NCBI GenBank assembly: GCA_028673005.1
Contig: CM054118.1
Location: 62,739,401-62,803,400, forward strand
Origin: Tanypteryx hageni
Lineage: Eukaryota; Arthropoda; Insecta; Odonata; Petaluridae
DNA: 64,000 nt
Direction: 5' to 3'
Part shown: positions 45,547-57,500 of the stretch, piece after piece
Position numbering within the stretch: the first letter of the stretch is position 1
Layout: every line of letters begins with the position of its first letter
Notes under the pieces: generated by a model
Database searches by the model: none
Told to the model about the DNA's origin: nothing
Seen by the model: the letters and a program-made list of their open reading frames with translations, nothing else
Translations under genes and position numbers: made by a program

Positions 45547-48500
45547 CTGAAAATAAATTTTAAAACAAACTGTAAGTTCAAGTACATTTAATTGATATCA
45601 TACAGTGTGATGTATCCAAAGATGACACTTAACTAGAACTAAACTTGCAAATATTAATTATCATTTAGGGTTCATAAAACTAAAAACCAACTCTAATAGA
45701 TATTTAGCTGGGAGTGTTGTGGACATCTTAAGTAAGTGGTATGCAATTATATCACTTATTACTCAGTACTTATACTAGTACATAGTTGGTTAACTGGAGG
45801 AAGTCTAAGTAGGAATAAATGAGTACAGTAAAACCTCACATAGCACGAATTCACAAGATGCAATTTTGCTAAGATGCAGTATGCATTTTCCTACCAAACC
45901 TCAGAAGACATGGAGGTTCGGCTCACTAACCATGATCAAAATATCTAAAGGTATCAATGTAATTCGTGCATTTACCTACATTAAGACATTGCGAAAGAGG
46001 GGCGGAAATAGACCTTGAAATAAAGCAGCGGTTCTCATCTTGGGGTCCTCAGGCTAAAAAGGGTCTGCGGTAGTGAAAAGGTTGGGATGTCCAACTCAGG
46101 AAAGGGACATGACCGAGGTAGTACAGTGAGTCCGTAAGCTATGCGCAATATACCAAAGGGTCCCAATGTAATTTGTGCATTTACCCGCATTGAGACGGCC
46201 CAAAAGAGAGGTGGAGATAGACTTTGAGATAGAGGAGCGGTTCTCAACTTGGGGTTCTCAGACTAAAAAGATCCACGGGGATGAGAAAAGGTCGGGAACC
46301 ACTGAGATAAAAGACAGCTTTTGTCTTTCAGGGAGTAAATGACACTCAACGCTCATTAGGAAAATAATTATATAGATAGATAATCATACAAAGGAATAGA
46401 TGAAACATGATAACTACAGACATAATCATTACTTCATATTTAAATAACACAGTCAAAAAGCATTGTTGTTAAACAAAATCATAAATTTAGATTGTCATCC
46501 TAATGCATTTTATTAAGGTGTACAATAAAAAAATCTTATGTAAAGAATAAATATAACTAAATTTTAACAAGAATCACCCCAGTCAATGACAAATTTGCAA
46601 TCTTGACAATGTTTACTGGGGATGAAGTATTAAATCAATACAGACACAAATGAACAATTATGAAAAATCAATGGTATCTGATAAACAATTAGACCATGAA
46701 GATTAGCACCATCTAAACTGACAGGAACGTACCACCAGATAGCATTACTCCTCAGCGTCTTTAAAAACACTGTGATGCAAAATCAGTAAAAGTAAAAACC
46801 ATACAGAGATGTACACTTCACCTAAAATCCTTGCTTTATCTTTAATTATGCTAGCTACAGTAATATGAGGCAGCTTAAACTTACAGTCTACCTTAGTAAT
46901 TGATATACCATCGCCACAAAGTTTTATTATTTCATATTTAATTTCCAAACACACAAACTTTCTAGAGTGTTTTTGGCTAAAACAACACATACACTATCAT
47001 TTTCTTTTTTTCCCTGCCATTATTAAAGGGTTAAAATGCAAGAAAGCTATAAAAATCACAATACATATGTACTATACACACAACAATAATTCCCAGAGCA
47101 GGTCAAAATGCAGACTAACCACGAATAATCAACTTGTTCATAAACAGATGAGTAATTATGACACTATAAATAATAAGTGGATCACGAGGACAGAAGTGAC
47201 AAAATGTTTCCAATTAGGAACTTATGCATGAGCAGAACATTGGAAAGCGGAACAATGAAAAGCTTCAATGTGTTGAATAAGCTGATCACCAGGACGAAAG
47301 AATGAAACAATGTTGTCAAGTATGAACTGACATATGAGCAGAACAACGAAAAGCAGGGACTGCCTGCACCATATTTAAAAAAATGAGGTTTTTTATCACA
47401 TTAAAACTTGAAAAACCAAGTCATACTATATTCATTAATATGAACCGACTCCATTTTGATCAAGGTATTTATGTTAAGATGTTGCAAGATGACTACATAT
47501 TCAGCATTACTGAAATATATTTGAAATTTTGAAAGGATCATAAGAAATAGTGAAGTATTCTATTACCATGGAGAAAGTAATTTTAAGGTTTAAGGATAGG
47601 GGTTACTAGCACTGGTTGGAACATTTTTTCTGTAATTTGGATATTATATTTTGGGAATATTCTTGCATCCAGTCTTCTTATATTCAGGTAAACATTATAC
47701 ATTAAGCACCTGTGATGAGAGGGAACTTTTATAACTTAATTTTTCTATTTACCTTGGAGGCGTGCTGCCAAACTCTCCCTCACTTTAGGCTGCCAGCAAT
47801 TCATCATCAAGCCAACATTGCTTACAGAGGTTTCAGGGACAGAAGAAGAATTTTCATAAGCATCTCCTTCATTTCCAATGTTGCTCACACCATCTTCACT
47901 ACTTTCTGCAGAACGAGCACTGCCTGTCGAGTCTAAAGAGGCGTGACGATCACGAATACACCGAGATCTACTGCCATCTCCACTCTCTTCACTCATCAAA
48001 TCTAAATTAATTTGCAAAGGAATCAGTGAAAAAATTATTTCCATTTACATAAAATCAAATTATACAATTTTTCTGCTATCTGATACTCAAAATGCAAAAA
48101 ACTACATTCATCTATAAAGTACAATAATGAAAAATAATAATAATAAGAGACCAGGGGTCGGCAAGGCTTTTCTGTCCATTGCCACTCTTCGTCAATATCC
48201 ATAATCTGTGAGCCTCTGTGCATGCCACCCTTAAATTCATATTGTCCATAAACCTCATGAAAAGTAATTCTTATATAAGTCATACTGAATATAATACATT
48301 ATGAGAAACAATTGAAATACAGTAAAACCTCGATTATCTGACCTATGTGGGGAGAAGGACCATCGGATAAACCTAAAAGTCGGATAATTCATACATAATG
48401 GAACATTTAAGAACATTATGTATTTATTAAAGTATTTCACATACAGCTCAGGCCATTTACAGTAAAATAAAAAATAATATAGTAAAAACATTTTTACAAA

Positions 48501-51500
48501 AATATTAAAATTAAATTATCAGGTCTCACGAGTGAATCAACTGTCAGTAGGGTTGCCACCTAATAAGAAGTTAATTCTGAGAGTATTTTTTCTAGATTTA
48601 AAAAAAACCTTATGTGACCTATGAAGCTAGTTTTATTTACTGATTAGAAGGCAATTAATGAATATTTAATCCTAATTTTATTTTACTAGATTAAATGATT
48701 AGCAGTAATGATCTCCTGCATGAATCATGTCGGGCGATCTCTCACATGAACCAACCTCCGAGGATCTCCTGCATGAACCAACTTTTGGGGATGTAACCAT
48801 CATATGCTTTCAGACTCTGGTTAGACAGCTCATCTATTTTTTGGTCATTTAAACCAAAAGTCAGATAAACAAGTCGGATAATCGAGGTTTTACTGTAAAG
48901 TAAAATTCTTTTAAAAACATATACCATATTTACTCATGTACCATGCACACCTTTTTACCCTAAATATCGGTAAGAAAAAGGGAATGCGTGTCTTACATGA
49001 TGATTTCAGAACAGGTTACATAAATTGCGAGTATCACTAGTAAATTCACCTGACATGCTTCTGTCTACGTATATGCTCGCAAAAGACGAAGAATTCTAGA
49101 AAGTATTTTGGCAATTGAGATTACGTTATATTTTTATAACATTAAAGATGTACCTTTGAAATGAGTTTTAAGTTTATTATTGTCACTCAAAATATGCAGT
49201 TCTGTCATTAAAAGTTTATTATCAATTTCTACCTATACATTTAATGGAATAAGTTGGCATCTAGTATCTGTGTTTGCCAAATACATCATGAGCCCTTTAA
49301 CATAAGAGGGGTGACTACCAAGGAGGAGATTTCTGCTAGCATTAGCACCCAATAAATTGAGATGTGGGTAGGAGGGAGACGATGCTTAACTTGGGCAGAG
49401 CTTGTTTCAGGGAGGAGGAATAGGTAGAGAGACTTTTTTTTTATTAAATTCCAGATGTCAACTTATTCTGGCAGGAATTTATTTATTTTTTCCTCTGAAC
49501 TGGCCCAATAATAGGGGTGCACATGGTACACAAGGGTGTACAGTACACAAGTAAATACTGTATATTTTTTTGATTCTCAGAAATATTATGCCATGCAAAA
49601 TCTCTTCATGCAGATTACTGATCTATGATACAGACTGTAATGACTTTAGCAAGAAGTTTCAGCTCTAACTTGGTTACATGAATAGTAATACAAACCTTTC
49701 TCTTTTGCCTCTTCATCAATCGAATGCCCAATCCTAACCTCCTTTGGGGAAGATGGTCGCAATATTGGGTGTTGTTCTACCGATGTTTCGCTGCCTTTTC
49801 TTCTTCTCTTCTTAGGTAATGGGTTGAGGCGACGCACTTCTTCTAAAGGAGACTGCCAGCACTCATCTCTCCAACCTTCACCAAGCCTGAGAAAAGAATA
49901 TTTAACACAGGAGTGTTGAACAAGGACTGAGAATTGCATATTAAAATCGCAATAAATTAATATTAACTAAAGTTATGAGGCTATAAGTATATCATCAAAT
50001 TCAAATCATGAATATAAAATAGGATTTTTATTTCTGCATGGTGGATCCATAAAAAATATGAGTCAAATAGCATATCAATTTTCCCCTACTAATTGTATAA
50101 GTGTTACTTGATTCATGAGCTAAAATTTGCACTTCTTATAGGCAATGTTCTGCCTAAAATAAGTAATGGGACACATTAAATAAATTAACTTTCAAGTGTG
50201 TACAACGAATATCATCCTGCGCAACCTCCACTAATAAGGTGCATTCACACAGGTAGAGAAAGTGGTTGTGATTTCATGCACATTATCGGTTTTTAAACGG
50301 GTCGTGAAATCTCAAACACAATGACGTCCGAGAAAAGTGTTGCATGGGTTTATAAAATAAACCATTCAATCGTGCTCAAGACGTTTAATAAGATGGACTA
50401 TTTATAAGATGTATTAATATTGTCATTGAGATGCTGTGTAATGAACTTGGTAAAGTTTTGAGAAATCTCTGATTCACCGCTGGTTCGAAGTTTAAGAAAT
50501 TCTTGGCAATAGTCTGAGCATAGATTTTTTATTTTTAACTTACATTCTGCTACTCCAAAATCTTCCAATTCCATGACCGCTACAATCTTTTCCAGAGCAG
50601 CATTTCTGGAAAATTTATTTTTATAACTACCGTTTGTTACGTCCCACAAAACATTCACTTTCATATAACAAAACGAATTTCATTACAGTGTCAACATTCC
50701 ACCAAGGTGTCATTTTGGCGGTGATTTTAAGAAAATCACAACTGGGAGTGCTTACATGTGTTTCTCGCCTGCTTTCTTGAACGGAAATCAAATAGTGTCT
50801 GACGTTATAAACTGAGGCATGAAGGTAGTCGAGATGCCCAAGGTCATGCACAGGGAGTGTTTACATGGAGCGAGAAACCGTTCCAGATATCACGACCGCT
50901 TTCACGGCCTGTGTAAACGCTTCTTTACAGTTTATTTATACTTTCAGTGTTGAGTTTCTTCCTATACAAATATTTCCTCTCTGACCCCACTAATAGAAAA
51001 GATGAAGGAGTGATGAAAAAAGTATTCTTTGGAGAATGGGGTGGGCTTGAAAGACCAGTTGCCTGAGTCATTTTTAATGAAGAGTGGAAAAAAACTTGTG
51101 TTTGGCATAAGTAATTATACCAACATTTCCTAAATGTCACTGTATTGAATGTGTACAATCTCAACAATTCTGTGCATAAGATTTTGGGAATTAATACAAA
51201 GAACTCAAGAATGACCAACTTGATTTCGATGAATCTTTTGCCACATATAGTGCAACCTCTATAATCCGAACTAATTAATGCAAGGGCATGTTCAGATTAT
51301 CGAGGTGTTTGGATAACTGGATTCATGTAAAATAACAAGAAAAAATCTATTATGTATTAAATTTCTGTAAATAAAACCAATTAATGTACTTACAGATCAC
51401 TAAAATGACTGTGAGAGATCTGCCTTGATGGACAGGAAAATTATACGATAACGGCACGACCAGCCATGCCGATATCATTCATTCCTTTTATAACAATGTT

Positions 51501-54500
51501 TCAAAGGATCATCTATTCAGCAGCAAGAGGCATTAGTAGTGGACATCTGTGCCTGACTTTGTTACAAAATAAAAGCTTAAAATATAACTTTCCGACGCTT
51601 GCTTCGCTTAACCGACACTTTACACCTGATGTTGAGAAACAGTTCGGATTACTGGGAGTTTGCACTCAAGGTTCCCTCTAAGCTGTGCGCCTGCGCAATA
51701 GTTTTTTAAGTGCCGCACAATATATTTTTTGAGCGCACACTACATTTTGGGATGGATCCAAATAGGGCCACGCCGATTCAGACTGCAACGCACCGGGGTT
51801 CTGAATTGCCAGCGGCACCTTTTTATGAACTTTTAGTCTATTTCCATTATTAGAATATGAGTTGTACTCTATATCTGTTACAAGCCCTGTGTGCAAGCAA
51901 ACAGGAAAAGTTGGAATTACCAGAGCACAAAATTCTTCGCACAGAATATACTTCCAAACCCTTATCGATAAGAGATTGCATTGTCCTACTCGGCAAACGA
52001 CCTATTGGAGGCGTCATAAACCGACCTTCCAAAGAAGTCGGCAGGAGATATGGTCACCACTCTGCTAATTGCATGGCCTGCCCTTGCAAGAGCCTCCAGC
52101 TCAGGCAGCCTTTCTTTCGTGCAATGGCAACGACCTTTACTACAAACCTTTCGCAGAAAAAAATCCAGAATTTTATCCTTTCTCTACATGCTATTACTGT
52201 GGTTTAAGATTTTTTAAACAAAGTTATTAAAAATACAATTGGTAGCTTTTAATGTATCAAACTCGATAAACAAGTTGAAGCATTATTTTACTGAACATTA
52301 ATTATGCCATGAAGTTTATATACAGGGAATTTATAAATTACTGGCCATCATTCGAGCTCGAGAAGCAAATTTATATTTTATTATAAAATATTTTAAAGTC
52401 TTAAAGAAAATATAAGTCATTCTTGTTTCACCTGTTTTTGTTTTTCACTTACTAGATAGCAAGTTCAACTTTATTCCTTTTTACTAGAAATTCCATTATT
52501 TTGTCAAACGTTATGACAAACGAAAGTTATTTTTAGTACAATGAAAATGTTTTCTTATAACGAAGACCTTAACAAGATGTCTTATTTTTTTTGCTAAGGC
52601 CACGGTCAGGTTTGATCCGAATTCGGCCAAATTGACAATCAGCCAAATTTTGTGGAAGACAAGTTTTTCGGCCGTATACGGTTGAATTCGAACAAAAAAT
52701 TTAACGCCATACTATTCAATAGAAGCGGTCTCACTGCAACCATCTTTTTTTGGACAAATATGGCTAACTTTCACCGAGACCGAAAATAATAGATCTGCTT
52801 AAATTTTTTAAAATAGCATATTGTTAAATATTTTTATCGAATACGGCCATATATGAAAGAAATTCGGAGCTAATCTGACCATCGTCCATAATGCTAAAAA
52901 CAAACCGACCGAAGCAGTTCGGCAGAATGTCAATTCCTCTAAATTTGGAGCAAATCTGACCGCAGCCTAAAAGCAAATCAAATATTCGAGTTTCCCATTT
53001 TCTACAGAAGAGGCAACAGAAAACTTTTATGCACAATGTGGCTGTTTGAAAGACATTGTAGAATATTTTAATAAATGCTGTTTGGTATTTTTCTTGGTGA
53101 TTAGACATGTGCTGTTCAAGTTGCGATATCAACATACCCAAAATTCTGTTAGTGACCAGAGACAGTATATTATACAAGTTTTATAATGAATAATAATTAT
53201 AATTTTAGAGTAACATAAGATAGCTGCTTATTTGAATATACCTATTTATATGGAAAAGAATGGTAAAATAAAGTCTACAAAAGAAATAACGGGCTAAAAA
53301 AATCCAGCCAAAAAGCTGCCTTGTAATTTTTTCCCTTTCGTATTGAGCACTTTTTTAATGTTCTTCAGATGCTGCTCTTTAGTCATTTAATTTTGAAAAC
53401 TCAATTTCTAAAAGGCATTATAATGAAAATTTCCTATAAAATATGATATATAATGATTCAACTTACTTTTTAAATGAAAAGTTGCATTATCTTCTCTTAT
53501 AAAAATAGCATAAATAGGACTATTCATTATAGCTGAATTTTTAATTTACTTTCTTTAATTTTAGTTTCAGTTTATAACTTTTAATGATTTTATGGCCTTA
53601 TGTTAAAATTTATTAAAAATCTTTGGAACTAACGGAATGATCGACAGAATATATGCGATATCTTTTCATTTTATATCAAAGCATATGAAAGGTTACATCT
53701 GTTGTAGAAGTTACTTTATGAATCACTAATCATTTAAAAAATAAATTGATAATATATTAAATTTTTAATTTTATATAATATCTTTTGAATTTTGTGGTCA
53801 GAAATTTGTTGAATGAAAAAATCCGAGGACAGCATTCTCACAGAATATTCTTATAAGAAATTATAAATTTATAATTTTTGTATTTTCTTTATTTTAATCG
53901 GTTCTATAGTATTTATAATAATAGATGTGGAATATAATAAATTAGTTAGTCAATTAGTTAGATTGAGTTCAAATTTGAACATTAAATTTATAGGTTAAAG
54001 CATTATTTTTAAATTTTTATGGTAATACGATTAATTTAAAATGGGTATTATTCCAACAGTCATGTTCAAACAAAGAAAACCGATGAATGAAGGGGCTAAT
54101 TCAAGAAAAAAAACTGCCAGTTTTTCAAAGGGGAGTGGCTTCGTGAAACTGTGGAAACAGAATCCCATAAGTCCAAAGGAAAAATTCATCTTGAACTGCA
54201 AGAAATATTTTAATACAGTTCCGACTTAGGTTTGATCTGCAAAATTTGTTCAGAAGCAAAAGTAAGTTCCGATTTCTCTTCTGGCAAGAAATGGGGAAAT
54301 ACGTGAAAGTTGGACTATATGAAGAGGCACCTGTATACAAATAAGCATGTCTGCTATAAATATTTTGAGAAGTAAGATTTCTCGCCCATCGGAATTGAAC
54401 ATGCTAGGTTATTTATTAGAATCATCTAGTGATAGGCAGAAAAGACTGGATTTGTCAGAAATAAAGCGTTCAAAACCTGAAAAAATAAAAACTCTTATAG

Positions 54501-57500
54501 ACAATGTTTTGCTAGCTATACAAGTAAATTGCTCGATGAATTCAGTGCAAAAAATTAATGACCACATGGCAAAGTATTTGAATATTCCTGCATGCTGGCA
54601 AAGTAAAAATTATGCATTAGAGTTTTTAGAATCAATAAATTGTGTTGTTCACTGAACAAGAATGACAGAACTTCGAGAGTCTCAATATCACACATTAATT
54701 ATTGATGAAAGCATTGATATCTCTGTGAATAAAATGCTGATAATATACTTTAAATTCAGGAATACAGCATCAAATGTGTACAAAACACTGTTTGGGGGAC
54801 TAATTAAATTAGGTGCTTGTAATGCACAAACTATTGTTGATGTAATTAAAGACTTTTACACATGGAGGAGAAGGAATTCATTGTAAACCAATACAATGAC
54901 TTCATATACCTAATTGTAGAAAAATATGAAGCCAAGTTAATGACTAACTTCCACAAAATGGTGAATTATATTATAAAAGACGGAAAAATATAATGTTGTC
55001 TCCCAGCTTGTTGATATATGTGCAACATTTCAAGCTTCCAGCGTTGACTGTGAGCGAGGATTCAGTGTAATGAATAACATAAAAAGTAAATCACGGTACA
55101 GATTAAAGGAGACTCATTTAGAAATGATAATGCGCATAAAATTACACTCTTCAGGTGACGGAGAGTTGAATCTCGACATAATTTTTGAACACTGGAAGAA
55201 TTCTAAAGACAGGAGAGAAAAGAACCAGGATAAAGAATGTTTATCACGTAGATCAAGTTCTCATGTTAGTAATATTGAATAATATTTTTAAATAGTTAGT
55301 TTTGTATTTTTTTAAATAAGCTGCTTCTACTTATCACAAAATCAAACTTTATTTCTTGTTTTTTCATTGTAAGATTAAAACAATTAATTTCATATACAAA
55401 CATTGTAATGGGAAAATAGCATCAATCTTGTAAGTAATTTTATACAGTGACTTTTCAATGTCTTATTGTTTCCCTAAAATGTATCAATGTCATTGGATTT
55501 ATTGCATAATGAAACTTGTGTAACTATTTATATAGTGGAATTATAGCTGTATTTAACAGCAAAAAATGATTTTAATTAAAAATTCCTTTTATTCTTAGTG
55601 CTCTGATGTTTCTTTTTCCAAACTGTATTAAAATAAGGGAAATTATAGCCTTAAAGGCTATAGTCATTAGAATCTTGTTACTATCCCTTATTTGTATTAG
55701 AAATATCAATAAATGTATGTTTAATTCATTATTTTTTAAACCAAATAGAGTTCAAAGGAATAAGGCCAGTTATCTTCAATTTTAATTTTCAGATCAAAAG
55801 AGCTTGCATATATACATTAGTGTAAATAGAGATGATCTCTTCGAGTCGCCCAGGAATTATCATCAAGTACTTTTTTCTATAACAGCCTTTTAATATGGGA
55901 TTCAGGAATTATTTTCTGAATTTTTACCATAACCATTGACAAATTTGTTAAAAGCTGTCAAGATTCGTTTTCATAAAGGCATTTTCATACTTAAATACTT
56001 GATTAAATATAATGATTATTGTTAACTGCCATTCAATTGTTTATTTTTCCACTTCACGTGTGAAAATCACAAATTTATATTCCTTAGTTTTGTATGGCGA
56101 CTATCCGCGCAACAGCATAATGTAAGTGCACCAAGCGATGTTCATTCCGCGCACTGATGAAAAAAATTAGAGGGAACATTGGTTGCACTGTACTAACTGT
56201 GTGCTCTTGTAGATTTTATAAAGGTCACCAACTATGATAAGGGCATGAGTTTGATTCGAGAAGTTTAGTTTCTCTATTTGGTTAACATGTGAATTAGTGT
56301 AGGATTTTTTTGTTTGCATTTTAAAAATAGTTCACATTGAGAGGTAAGTTCAGGACTTGAACATGTTGATGTTAAAAGAAACAAAATTTATTTTCCCATT
56401 CAAGGAAACTTGAATAAGCTCTCAATCAACTTAAAATTGATTTAAATAAAAAAAATCTCAAACAACTTTAAATTGGATTAAATTTAAAAAGAAGGGAAGT
56501 TTTCACTGACAATAAAAATTTATTGTTGCCATGGCTATCTGTGAGGTATAGATTAAAAGATTTATTCGGATAGAGGAAATAATTTACCACAAAAAAGTAT
56601 GCAAGGCCATATAATTATGACTTAATAATTTCAAAGATAAAAAAATCAATAACTGCCCAATCTTTCGATACTATTTTATACGTATTTCTCATAAAGAATG
56701 CCTTTGAAATCTCTGTGTATTCCATTTATGGAGTATACTTTTCTCTCTTGCCATTTAAGTTGCTATTTTGAATTAAATCTTAGCTAAGGTCTACATGTTG
56801 AACTCTTTTAATGTTAATTTAATACTTCATTCATGCCTCCTCATCACTTTTGATTGGAAATCACACTAGTTTATAATAAGCATGATATTTGTTCCTGTGG
56901 AAATCAAATGCAAAGCTGAGTCTCATTTGACATTCACATGCAAAGGGTTAAAAAGGTATAATAGGAAACATTACTGGTCTTCAGTACAAATAACGAGAGA
57001 AAAGATGCATGCATCATGCATGCATAAATGCGAAGCATAGGCTTTCTTTACGATTTATGCAATCATGTCATAAAAGATAAATATTAAAGGATTTGCATAA
57101 TGTCTAAGAACTGAAAAATGATATGCCAGTAGTGATGCCAAGGAAATATCGAATTTTTGATTCTATGATTTATTTCCTAATCGGTTGCAATTACTAAAAC
57201 AATTGCCAAATATTTAAAACATACCTCACTCAAATAGAAGTAATTTAATCTTTATGTTCACATTCGTGCCTTTATCGTAAGCTACCCATTTCTTTTCACT
57301 TAAAAATGCTGTGTATACGTAAAGAAAATAGACGTATTTACGATCATTTCTTCATCGTAGATGATCCATTTCCTTTCATTTACCAAATACTGCATGCGCA
57401 CGAAAGAATATTAAATTAATTAGTTACTTACACCAGATATTGTTTACTTCAGTTACCACGAAGATTGTTTTCATTGACAACAATTAAAAACCACAGGAAA

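Larger units (their letters stand above)
51667..56181 (+). mobile_element. hAT transposon, 4.5 kb, decayed
   Basis: Inverted ends CAAGGTTCCCTCTAA and, reversed, CAATGTTCCCTCTAA (14 of 15). Flanking 8-mers TTTGCACT (51659-51666) and GTTGCACT (56182-56189) differ at one base. Subterminal GTGCGC phrases on both sides. Carries transposase fragments on the plus strand (54041-55282) and a Harbinger MITE (52598-52967). Lies in the 8 kb Sirt1 intron, opposite to the gene. Confidence 0.88.
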
